NCBI GenBank assembly: GCA_012840965.1
Contig: DUVQ01000169.1
Span: 1 to 41,331 of the forward strand
Direction: 5' to 3'
Length of the DNA: 41,331 nucleotides
Origin: Oligoflexales bacterium
GTDB lineage: Bacteria; Myxococcota_A; UBA9042; DTJE01
The notes under the pieces are model-generated. The model was not told the DNA's origin. It searched no databases and saw nothing but the letters and a program-made list of their open reading frames with translations. The translations under genes were made by a program, and so were the position numbers. Below are positions 8,031 to 15,605 of this stretch, piece by piece; position 1 is the stretch's first letter; every line of letters starts with the position of its first letter.

Positions 8031-8954
8031 TTAGTGGTTGTCAGCACTTAGGCCAAAGCGCTCGTCGTGAGCCCCAGCCCCTTCTGGTTCAACATGTACT
8101 ACAACATCATAAACAGATTGGAGGTCACCTTTGATTGCCTGCTCAACAGCGGTCGCAATTCTGTGAGCTTCTTTCACTGTCATTTCAGCCTTTACTTCAA
8201 TATCAAGGTCGATCATCAGGTTAGAGCCTAGCCGTCTAATCCTGCATCTGTGTGGATTCATAGCCCCTGGTACTGAAGCTACGGCAGCAAATACAGCCAC
8301 ATAAAGCTGATGCTCAGCCCCGCCATCCATTAGTTCGGTGTTTGCGTCCTTGAAGATTTCATAGGCATTTTTGATGATCCACAAAGCTACTAGGGCGGCC
8401 AGCACACGATCCAGCATCGGTATACCCAACAAGAAAGTGATGCCCAGGCCCACTAGGATTGAGACTGAGGTCAGGATGTCCATCTGCATGTTCTTCGCGT
8501 TGGCCAGCAGCATGGGCGAATTGGCTCGCTTACCATAGCGGCGTTGTGTAGAGGCTAAAATGAGCTTTCCAACGACGGAAATTCCTGTGGCAAGCAGCGC
8601 AAAAGTCGACGGCATTTCATGTTGGGTGTTTTTGATAAGACCAGAAATGGCACCCCACAGAAGCTGGGCACCCGCAAAGAATATGACGAATGACAAAACT
8701 GTTGTCGCAACTGTTTCTGCTCGACCATGTCCATAGGGGTGCTTACGATCACTCGGCTTTGCTGCAACCACGGCGGCATACAAGGTCATTAACGAGATTA
8801 CAACGTCGGTGCTGGAATCAATGCCATCACCCAAGACCGCAAGACTATTACCAAAGTAGCCCGCACCCAGCTTCAAAAGGGCCAAAATGGAGTTGCCCAC
8901 TATGGCAATCCAGGATGCCCGTTTCAACAAAGCTTCGCGTGACTCTTGGTGCAT
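8031..8954 (-). CDS. cation diffusion facilitator (CDF) divalent metal transporter
   Basis: This 307-residue inner-membrane antiporter would export a divalent metal. Six membrane segments lie in the first ~210 residues, followed by the cytoplasmic ferredoxin-like domain with late His residues (VHVEPEG). TM2 carries the DGIDSSTD signature supplying the usual two Asp of the transport site. TM5 has NxxxD (KNMQMD), whereas zinc/iron exporters such as FieF have HxxxD; loss of that His hints at another metal, possibly manganese. The start is ATG 8954, only one nt after the radical SAM stop codon (TGA-T-ATG), giving translational coupling. A TTG at 9005 in the same frame is less likely. It is the last gene of the nitrogenase-like operon, so its metal may serve that system. 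Confidence 0.9.
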   Translation of the reverse strand: MHQESREALLKRASWIAIVGNSILALLKLGAGYFGNSLAVLGDGIDSSTDVVISLMTLYAAVVAAKPSDRKHPYGHGRAETVATTVLSFVIFFAGAQLLWGAISGLIKNTQHEMPSTFALLATGISVVGKLILASTQRRYGKRANSPMLLANAKNMQMDILTSVSILVGLGITFLLGIPMLDRVLAALVALWIIKNAYEIFKDANTELMDGGAEHQLYVAVFAAVASVPGAMNPHRCRIRRLGSNLMIDLDIEVKAEMTVKEAHRIATAVEQAIKGDLQSVYDVVVHVEPEGAGAHDERFGLSADNH

Positions 8955-8955
8955 A

Positions 8956-11391
8956 TCAACCGTTTCCAATTGGGCTAAGTTCTCCAATTTCCAATCGTTT
9001 TGCAAGGATGTCGGCAGAAGCAGTGGCGTCTTGTGACCATCTAGGTAGCTTTTTCAGCATGTCAGCGGCAGCTCTTAAACTGTTTTCAGCCGCAGACATC
9101 GCGGCAGCAGAGGTCATTATGCTTTGACTGTTACGATTATGCTGGGGTAGCAAAAATCGGCATGAAACGTTGTCTTTTAGAGCAAGTCTGGCAAAGTCTT
9201 CAATTTCATGGAGATTGGCCAAAAGGATTACCATGCTGTAGACGATTTCTCCGTCAAACTTTCCTTGGGATTTTGCGGCTTGCAACGCCTCTAAATTCTT
9301 GCGTATTGTGGTCCAAGAAACCCCACGATTTACCATTTCAAATGTCTTGGGTGAGGCTGCATTCAAGCTAACAGTAATCGACTTAAAGGGCAGTTTAGGA
9401 AGTGACTCAATCCACTTTAGCGTCAGTAGAGAGCCATTTGTAACCAGCCCAATAGATGGCTTTAAATCAAGGGTAGCCAGCCTTTCAATCCACTGGCGAA
9501 AGTATGGCGAAGTCAAAGGCTCGCCACCGTTTATGTCCACTGTAGTGCCATTTTTTATCCACTTTTCGATGTCATTCCAAAACTCAGGCGAGCGCTGGTC
9601 GTCGAGAGTGCCCTTTTCACCACAGTCACACATCAGGCAGTTATAGTTGCAAAAAGAAGTAACTGGGATCCCAATGGAAAGTGGGGCGTGATCAACTTCT
9701 ATTTTGCCGTTGATCATCGCCTGTGCGACTTCTAATTGCCTTTCTAAATTGCTATCCGCGGTCAACACAAATCTGGCTAGCGTTTCCTGGCCACTTACCA
9801 AAATTGGGCAAGTGGACCTGCAGCCAGGTGGATGTTGGCTTGATACCATTTCTTTACGATATTCCTTGAAAAGGTTGTCTTTCCAAAGGGTTGAGGGGTT
9901 TGAGTTTTCAGGGGCAAAATGGCGCGACGACATGTAGTCTGCACAGCATGGACCAAAGGTGTTTTCATCGTGCAGCTCAAGACGGGTCCAAGGTCTGGTA
10001 CACAAAATAGCCGGCAAATTATCAGCCCCAACCAATTCCCCAAGGGATATCTGCCCCCGTCCCTGCCCCTGCCCCCGCCCCAGCACCTCCAAAGCCCTGC
10101 GTCGCCACCCCTCAATCAACGGAATAGGGTGCAAATTCTGGATCCCAAACCGCCTAGCATATGGAGCCGGCACCCCAAGACAAGTGTCATCCTGGGCACA
10201 GTTTTTACAGGTTAATGACTTCACCCAAGGCTTAGAAAAATCTTCATAACCGGTTTCTTCTTTAGAAATTTTAGGGCGATTAACCATCATTGCTCGCTGA
10301 TCGGGCGTCACAAAACACGGTGGTATTGACGCATGGGTGCTGCTGACCAAAGGCGCCATTGGAAGGCCTGATCTTGCAGCAGTTTCAACGGCCAACTCAA
10401 GCAGTGGGACAAGCTCTTCATATGGTATCAGCCATTGGTCTGACTCTGGACGATGGGGAGGGCACATCAGGACTGAAACATGCAGTTCTGGAAGGGGCAG
10501 GCCCATCAGCAATTCAGGCAGATTTCGCGCTAAAACAGCGAGATGTGCAGCATTTCTGGAACCAACGACAACATTGACAATCACACGATGCCCAGCCCCA
10601 AGGAGGTTTTTCAAGCCCTTGATTGCAAGCGGCATTTGTCCCTTTGTCTGGGTGATTTCATCGTACAAGTGCTCGTCAATCGAGTGTAACGAGACAAACC
10701 ACAAAAGCCTGGGGTCTGGTTGTATAGCAGGGGCAGATTTTGCAAATGAAACAGCATTCGTCTGGACTTGGACTCCTTCAACTTCGCGCGAAGCCAATAT
10801 TTGGCGCAAAACATCGACCCAATCTTTTCGCAGGGTTGGCTCACCACCTGTAAGGGTAATCAGGCTTCCTGGAAACTCAGTTATTGCAGCTTGGATGCCG
10901 GTTTGCAGCTCTGCATCCGCTGGCTCGGCGCAGTCAGGTGCGCTACAAAAGGGGCAGTTTTGATTACAAACAGGTGTAAGACGCAACAAAATCTGGGCCT
11001 TTGTGGCACCAGTGGAATCATGCGCCATATCCACGCTGGCAAAAGGAAATCTACGTGAAAACTCCCGAACGGCCATCTCGGGGCCACCTGCAGTCCAATC
11101 AGTCGGAAGCTTTTCTTCAAGCCTTGTCAAAATGGCGATTGCTAGGTTAATCAACGACATCCAATCGCCTGTATTTTCTTGGAAAATCTTGTATCTATAA
11201 GCGAAGTTTTTGGTTGATTTGTAACAGGGTTCTGTCGAATCAGGGCGTGACATATAAATGCTAGCGCCATTGTCACCAAGCTCAAAGGTCAAAACGCCAT
11301 GTTTAGCGAAAATCGAGCCTACTGGAACACCAGCTCGCCGCATCAGTTCTGCCAAGCGAGAAAGCCAGGAAGTTTTGGCAGAATCGTTCAT
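8956..11391 (-). CDS. double radical SAM protein with SPASM-like cysteine clusters
   Basis: This 811-residue protein has two complete radical SAM domains in one chain. Residues 1-100 are a small alpha/beta module without cysteine clusters. Domain 1 has C142xxxC146xxC149 and the SAM-binding GGEPTLR at about 182-188. Domain 2 has C581xxxC585xxC588 and GGEPLTS at about 622-628. Between them, C395/C398/C404 and C464/C482/C483/C524/C528 are placed like SPASM or twitch auxiliary Fe-S cluster ligands. Residues 439-447 (RGQGQGRGQ) are encoded by the genome's G-rich simple repeat, apparently inserted in frame. The gene starts 6 nt after the component-1-like gene and couples to the CDF gene. I infer an Fe-S enzyme modifying a peptide or cofactor for the nitrogenase-like complex; the substrate is unknown. 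Confidence 0.9.
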   Translation of the reverse strand: MNDSAKTSWLSRLAELMRRAGVPVGSIFAKHGVLTFELGDNGASIYMSRPDSTEPCYKSTKNFAYRYKIFQENTGDWMSLINLAIAILTRLEEKLPTDWTAGGPEMAVREFSRRFPFASVDMAHDSTGATKAQILLRLTPVCNQNCPFCSAPDCAEPADAELQTGIQAAITEFPGSLITLTGGEPTLRKDWVDVLRQILASREVEGVQVQTNAVSFAKSAPAIQPDPRLLWFVSLHSIDEHLYDEITQTKGQMPLAIKGLKNLLGAGHRVIVNVVVGSRNAAHLAVLARNLPELLMGLPLPELHVSVLMCPPHRPESDQWLIPYEELVPLLELAVETAARSGLPMAPLVSSTHASIPPCFVTPDQRAMMVNRPKISKEETGYEDFSKPWVKSLTCKNCAQDDTCLGVPAPYARRFGIQNLHPIPLIEGWRRRALEVLGRGQGQGRGQISLGELVGADNLPAILCTRPWTRLELHDENTFGPCCADYMSSRHFAPENSNPSTLWKDNLFKEYRKEMVSSQHPPGCRSTCPILVSGQETLARFVLTADSNLERQLEVAQAMINGKIEVDHAPLSIGIPVTSFCNYNCLMCDCGEKGTLDDQRSPEFWNDIEKWIKNGTTVDINGGEPLTSPYFRQWIERLATLDLKPSIGLVTNGSLLTLKWIESLPKLPFKSITVSLNAASPKTFEMVNRGVSWTTIRKNLEALQAAKSQGKFDGEIVYSMVILLANLHEIEDFARLALKDNVSCRFLLPQHNRNSQSIMTSAAAMSAAENSLRAAADMLKKLPRWSQDATASADILAKRLEIGELSPIGNG
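10051..10083 (-). repeat. G-rich simple repeat embedded in the radical SAM gene
   Basis: On the minus strand this 33-nt stretch is built from GGGGCA, GGGACG and GGGGCG units, matching the intergenic array at 3046-3106. It keeps the reading frame and adds a Gly/Gln/Arg loop between the SPASM-like regions. Confidence 0.75.
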
Positions 11392-11397
11392 CTTCAG

Positions 11398-12768
11398 CTA
11401 GTCCCCTAAAGGTGCGCCACTTAAACCTTGCCAGTATCGATTGGTCCAGTGCGCCACCTCTGACATACGTAAAGCGTTGGCCATGTTGTCTATAAACGGC
11501 AAGACGCCTGCAAATCCCAAAAATGGTCTGTCTGCAAGACAATGGGTATGAAAGGAAGGAAAACCAAACTCAACAGAGGCCAGACCTTCTTGGGCAACCA
11601 TGCCGATGCCTGCCGTGTTTGAAACTAAAAGGGCTAGCCTATGCTCAGTGATCCGCTCACGCATCAACTTCAGCATCGGTTTTAGCCTTGGATAGATAAG
11701 CAGATGCGTCTGCGGTTCAAGCACCTTATCTAAGCCTGCAGCCTGCGCACGCGGATTGGTGATAATTGCAAAATCTAGTTGCAGCCCCAGCAATCTGGCT
11801 GTTTGGGCAAAACCCTTGGCTAGGTGGGGGTCTCCAAGATAGCCTGCTCGGCGATTTTGAAACACATATGGAATCAAAAACTCTAAAGATGGCACGATTT
11901 TAGCCAATTCCTGGTCAATAAATGCTTCGGCCTTGTCGCTACAGCCAAATTCTGCGCCAAGTTGCCTTACAAACTGTTCAGTCGCCTCCAACCCAAAGGG
12001 CAAGTCGCAGTGAATCAGCCTAGCGCCTGTCCGCTTGGCCAGCCAAGTCGCGGCTTTCTTCCCATAAGGCAACGAAATTATGGCTTCGGCATCCTTTACC
12101 TTTGATAAATCGGCAAAACTGTCACCACAAAGCCATATGGAGACAGGGTCAAGGTCCAAAGCCGCCAATATGCGCTTGAGCTCTGCCACGTTTGCCCGCT
12201 GGTCGCCTTCGTTACGGTCGTACAAGTGCCCAATAATGGCCACCTGCCTTGGCTTTGGGGTCCCTCCAGATAAATCTAGTTGCCTAGCCAAAGATACTAA
12301 CACTTCTTGGTATCCATCCATCCAGTCACCAGACAGCGATTTTCCTTGCACATGGATCACCGTTTTGCCTGTATCCTGCTGGATGCCGCGACAAAGCCGC
12401 TCATAGTCCGCACCAGTGATTACCGCCATCGGCATGGACGTCATGAAAACACCACCAACAACTGGGTGGCTGGCGATCTTTTTCAGGGTCGTTTCTATCG
12501 CGGCTTCCCTGGATTTCGCCATAAAGTGGGGATGTAACGCGGTGTTTGCTATCCTGTGATGACCTGAAACGCTGGTAAGGGTTGAAAGCCAGTCATGATT
12601 TCCTTGGACATACTGCGATTTCAGGTGGGTGCAGTCAGGTCCCTCAACCATGGTAAAGGCGTCTTTTATGGCATTAGTGGCAAGATAAACGCCCACCATA
12701 AAGGTGTACATGATTCTTTGGCTGTGGTCCAAAGATGCTGCATCTTCTGGCTTTGTAGGTTTGCTCAT
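11398..12768 (-). CDS. nitrogenase component-1-like subunit (NifK/BchB-like partner)
   Basis: This 456-residue protein belongs to the oxidoreductase/nitrogenase component 1 family. Evidence is the three Rossmann-like subdomain pattern and the C-terminal signature around FGFPSFHTHCLADRPFLGF followed by a Gly-rich helix, close to the NifK/BchB consensus. Near the N-terminus, GPDC with Cys46 sits where P-cluster or NB-cluster ligands occur. The position equivalent to the second cluster Cys reads TSMPMAVITGAD, with Met instead of Cys. One cluster ligand therefore probably comes from this subunit. ATG 12768 is preceded by GGAGTAA, where the ribosome site overlaps the upstream stop; a GTG at 12783 is in frame but less likely. 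It forms a heteromer with the next upstream gene product by inference. Confidence 0.85.
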   Translation of the reverse strand: MSKPTKPEDAASLDHSQRIMYTFMVGVYLATNAIKDAFTMVEGPDCTHLKSQYVQGNHDWLSTLTSVSGHHRIANTALHPHFMAKSREAAIETTLKKIASHPVVGGVFMTSMPMAVITGADYERLCRGIQQDTGKTVIHVQGKSLSGDWMDGYQEVLVSLARQLDLSGGTPKPRQVAIIGHLYDRNEGDQRANVAELKRILAALDLDPVSIWLCGDSFADLSKVKDAEAIISLPYGKKAATWLAKRTGARLIHCDLPFGLEATEQFVRQLGAEFGCSDKAEAFIDQELAKIVPSLEFLIPYVFQNRRAGYLGDPHLAKGFAQTARLLGLQLDFAIITNPRAQAAGLDKVLEPQTHLLIYPRLKPMLKLMRERITEHRLALLVSNTAGIGMVAQEGLASVEFGFPSFHTHCLADRPFLGFAGVLPFIDNMANALRMSEVAHWTNRYWQGLSGAPLGD

Positions 12769-12772
12769 CTGG

Positions 12773-14620
12773 TTACTCCACACGCAACCCTTCTGGGGTA
12801 CGGGCCAGCCACTTTTGGTAACGCCGGTAAAAGGGAGTTTTGCAGATTCCTATGATTCTTTCTAGGGTGCGAATCGCCCCTGCGTGGCCCATCTCGAATA
12901 CCTGCAGTGAGAGACGATTCTTTCCAGCTTCGCTGACACGCCAGTCAAAGAAATGGTAGGACAAGACAGCATCTGCTTTAGATTCATTTAGTCGCTGCCT
13001 CAATAGTTCAAAGGAATTAAAGGCTTTTATGATGTGGCGTTGGGGGTGTTCAAACTGGGCCAAGACCGTTTTCGCGGCCTCGCGTGCAGCCTCTCGTTGG
13101 TCAACCTTTATAAAGATATCCAGTCCAAAACCAGCCTCTTCCAAGAATGCAATCAAAGGGATACCCCAGGTTCTTGATGGGTAGGTCAAAAGCGCCAGTT
13201 CCTGGACACGCACAACAATTGCGATACGGTAGTTTGCCGCTTGTTCGCGCAGAGCCTGCCATCTTTCCAAAAGCTTGGCCTGTGCGTTTTCCAACACTTC
13301 ATCAACGTCGTTTTGCTGGTCAACCGCCTTCGCTACAGCTTTTACCCACCTATTAGTTGCCTCGAAACCAAAAGGAGCCTCGGGAGTTATTATGGTTGTC
13401 CTGGTCTCAGAGGTCAGATGCTGGTAGTGATTGTCCCACACGTTATTTGGGTACATCACCGAAACGGCCGCCTTTGGCAGCGCCCTGATCCGATCCGAAC
13501 TAAAAGTTGGAATGAGGTGGGCGTTTACGGTTATTCCACACTGCGCCAGCAATTCCTTTAGCTCGGCAACTGGCTCGTCCTCCGCAAATCCAATCAGATT
13601 GACCATATTGGGATCTGGGGCAGGTGCCTGTGCCTCGTATGTCAAGCGCCTTGCCTCAAGCAAGTCTTTGAAGACATTGAACATGCTAAATGGCGTCACT
13701 GTCAGATAAACCAAGGAAATGCCACTTTCTTTGGCTGTTTGCCTGACAACAGATTCAACATCTTCTCCAGTAACCATCGGGACGCATGTATTGCTGAAAA
13801 AGGTAATTTTATCCTTGTCTTCCGTTGTGGCTACCACATGGTCCAGAACTTCCCTCACTAGGCCAGGATTGCCCATAATGACGTCATGTTCGTTCAGGTC
13901 CGTAGTCACCATGCTGTTTACGCCAGGGTCCAGCGGCGTTTTATCAATCGGCAGATCAAAGCTTTTGGTCCTGTTGTCCCACGGATACTCGACCAAGGAG
14001 ATCAAGGGAGCCACCCCGTGGGGGGAAACTTGCAGGCACTCGTTATCACAATGCTGCACAAACCGGAATGACCCGGACAAATCGACGCTATCTAACTGGC
14101 CACGCTGGATCTCACCAGACGCGAAAAACTCAGCATACGCCCCAGCACCTGCCCAAGAATTCAACAAGTCCTCTACTTGGCGGCCCAAATACTTACGGAT
14201 TGTTGGGAGCTGCGAAATCTCAGGATCCTGCTGAATCTTTGCCAGCAGGTCCTCAAGGGTAGCGTCTCCAAGGCGCGTTGGAGCATGCAGACTGACCGCA
14301 GCATCTACGCTTTCATCTATTGTCTCGATCCCTTTGTATGACAACGCCAGATTTTTTGTAGCGACCCAAGCTCGCTCGCCAGCCTTGTTGTCCTTTATGG
14401 TCAGCACCATGCTGGGAGCTTTTGGCTGCGGCCCTAACAAAACCTCAATGTGGTCATCGTACCACACGACAATCTGGACCTTTAGGTGGTCTGGAGCCTC
14501 TTTTAGCCCCAACAGATGCTCAAATGCAGCTCTGCTGGCCTCCCCGCCACGAATACGCAGGGTATCTATCGCCTGTTCTTCAGGATCCAGCGCTACAGGT
14601 ACAGTATGGTGAAAGGACAT
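12773..14620 (-). CDS. nitrogenase component-1-like subunit with N-terminal extension (NifD/BchN-like)
   Basis: This 615-residue protein is longer than usual component-1 subunits (about 420-530). Residues 1-130 are an extra alpha/beta module resembling the N-terminus of the double radical SAM protein (strands IEVLLGP and SMVLTIKD, then ATKNLALSYK). From about 185 a component-1 core begins. C191, C195 (HCDNEC) and C279 (NTCVPMVTGEDV, compare NifD TCPVGLIGDD) are candidate ligands of one Fe-S cluster. TTDLNEHDVIMG matches the family's T-x-L-x-E-x-D-x-V-x-G segment, and FEMGHAGAIRTLERI resembles its C-terminus. I see no counterparts of the NifD FeMo-cofactor ligands Cys275 and His442. It follows the NifH-like stop by two nt, with GAGGG as ribosome site. 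Confidence 0.85.
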   Translation of the reverse strand: MSFHHTVPVALDPEEQAIDTLRIRGGEASRAAFEHLLGLKEAPDHLKVQIVVWYDDHIEVLLGPQPKAPSMVLTIKDNKAGERAWVATKNLALSYKGIETIDESVDAAVSLHAPTRLGDATLEDLLAKIQQDPEISQLPTIRKYLGRQVEDLLNSWAGAGAYAEFFASGEIQRGQLDSVDLSGSFRFVQHCDNECLQVSPHGVAPLISLVEYPWDNRTKSFDLPIDKTPLDPGVNSMVTTDLNEHDVIMGNPGLVREVLDHVVATTEDKDKITFFSNTCVPMVTGEDVESVVRQTAKESGISLVYLTVTPFSMFNVFKDLLEARRLTYEAQAPAPDPNMVNLIGFAEDEPVAELKELLAQCGITVNAHLIPTFSSDRIRALPKAAVSVMYPNNVWDNHYQHLTSETRTTIITPEAPFGFEATNRWVKAVAKAVDQQNDVDEVLENAQAKLLERWQALREQAANYRIAIVVRVQELALLTYPSRTWGIPLIAFLEEAGFGLDIFIKVDQREAAREAAKTVLAQFEHPQRHIIKAFNSFELLRQRLNESKADAVLSYHFFDWRVSEAGKNRLSLQVFEMGHAGAIRTLERIIGICKTPFYRRYQKWLARTPEGLRVE

Positions 14621-14622
14621 TG

Positions 14623-15444
14623 TCAGCCCTCGTGATCCCTAAGGAATGCAAACACTTCGTCGTCAGTCATAGGTGTCGGTAATGGCACTTCCTGTGGGTC
14701 AATTTTAAGCAAAGCTTCGCCAAGTTCCTTGAACGCCAACGATGCAGGTGCATCTGGCTCATACTCCAGGATGGTTCGCTGGTGCTTTTCCGCCTCTTGG
14801 ATGCGTGGATCGCGCTCAACTACCGTTATCACTTTGGTGTTTAAACGGTCCGCGAAAGCGTGCAGCAGATTTACGTTTGCCTCGTTGGAACGCAGGTTCA
14901 CAACAAGCCCAGCAAGACACACCCCATTACTGCGGTAAATATCAATGGCCCTAGCAATATTGTTGGCTGCAAAAATGGCCATGGGTTCTTCAGACAGGAC
15001 GATTAACACTTTCTTCGCAAAGCCATCGCGCAGCGGCGCCGCAAATCCGCCACAAACGACGTCTCCCAAGACATCGAACAGGGCTACATCATAGCGTCCA
15101 GACTGCAAAAGCTGCATTTCATCCAGGGTCTCGATCATTCTGGCAACACCACGGCCTCCACAACCAACTCCTGGGGTAGGCCCACCTGCCTCACAGCAGT
15201 CGATTTCATAGCGGCCAGTAGTCAGGATCTCCTCGGTCCCCATCGCCTCGGGGTCTTCCCGCAATACGTCCAAAACTGTTCGAATTTCCTGGCCTTCTTT
15301 TAATAAGCGCATGGCCGAATCATGTTTTGGATCACACCCGACGTGAAGTACTTTATTTCCGTTTTGCGCATAGTGAACGCTAAGGCTGGTGGCAACCACG
15401 GATTTGCCAATTCCACCTTTACCGTAGATTGCTATCGTTTCCAT
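14623..15444 (-). CDS. NifH/BchL-like ATP-dependent electron-donor protein
   Basis: This 273-residue protein is the homodimeric Fe-protein type reductase that passes electrons to a component-1 complex on ATP hydrolysis. The deviant Walker A is GKGGIGKS at 8-15, with switch I near GCDPKHDS. The two Cys that bridge the [4Fe-4S] cluster are C95 (GVGCGGRGV) and C131 (GDVVCGGFAAP). R98 is at the position of NifH Arg100, the ADP-ribosylation target. Length matches NifH and BchL. The start ATG 15444 follows AGGAG. It is the first gene of the tight run NifH-like, NifD-like, NifK-like, double radical SAM, CDF. Family membership is certain; true nitrogenase function is unlikely because nifB, nifE and nifN are absent here. 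Confidence 0.95.
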   Translation of the reverse strand: METIAIYGKGGIGKSVVATSLSVHYAQNGNKVLHVGCDPKHDSAMRLLKEGQEIRTVLDVLREDPEAMGTEEILTTGRYEIDCCEAGGPTPGVGCGGRGVARMIETLDEMQLLQSGRYDVALFDVLGDVVCGGFAAPLRDGFAKKVLIVLSEEPMAIFAANNIARAIDIYRSNGVCLAGLVVNLRSNEANVNLLHAFADRLNTKVITVVERDPRIQEAEKHQRTILEYEPDAPASLAFKELGEALLKIDPQEVPLPTPMTDDEVFAFLRDHEG

Positions 15445-15543
15445 TACTTCTCCTGGTGCTAGTCGATTTAACTAAGCTTCCAAACGGGCAAATCAATATT
15501 TCAGTTTCCTTTGGGGCGTTTGGTCAATAAAACTGCCCGTCAC

Positions 15544-15572
15544 AGTATCCATTTAGCAAAAGCCCACGTCAA
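15544..15572 (-). promoter_or_regulatory. candidate promoter of the nitrogenase-like operon
   Basis: On the minus strand TTGACG (5/6) and GATACT (4/6) are 17 nt apart within the 161-nt gap before the NifH-like gene. This would start transcription about 90 nt upstream of its ATG and make the five downstream genes one operon. Confidence 0.45.
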
Positions 15573-15605
15573 CCCGTGATAAATTAAGCCATTCAAAATT
15601 AATGC

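Noticed and set aside
10337-10963. 208-residue plus-strand frame inside the double radical SAM gene
   Set aside because: It lies wholly opposite a well-supported enzyme and shows no family motif.
8956-15444. True nitrogen-fixation (nif) cluster
   Set aside because: No nifB, nifE or nifN is present in the window, FeMo-cofactor ligands were not found and the subunits carry unusual extensions.
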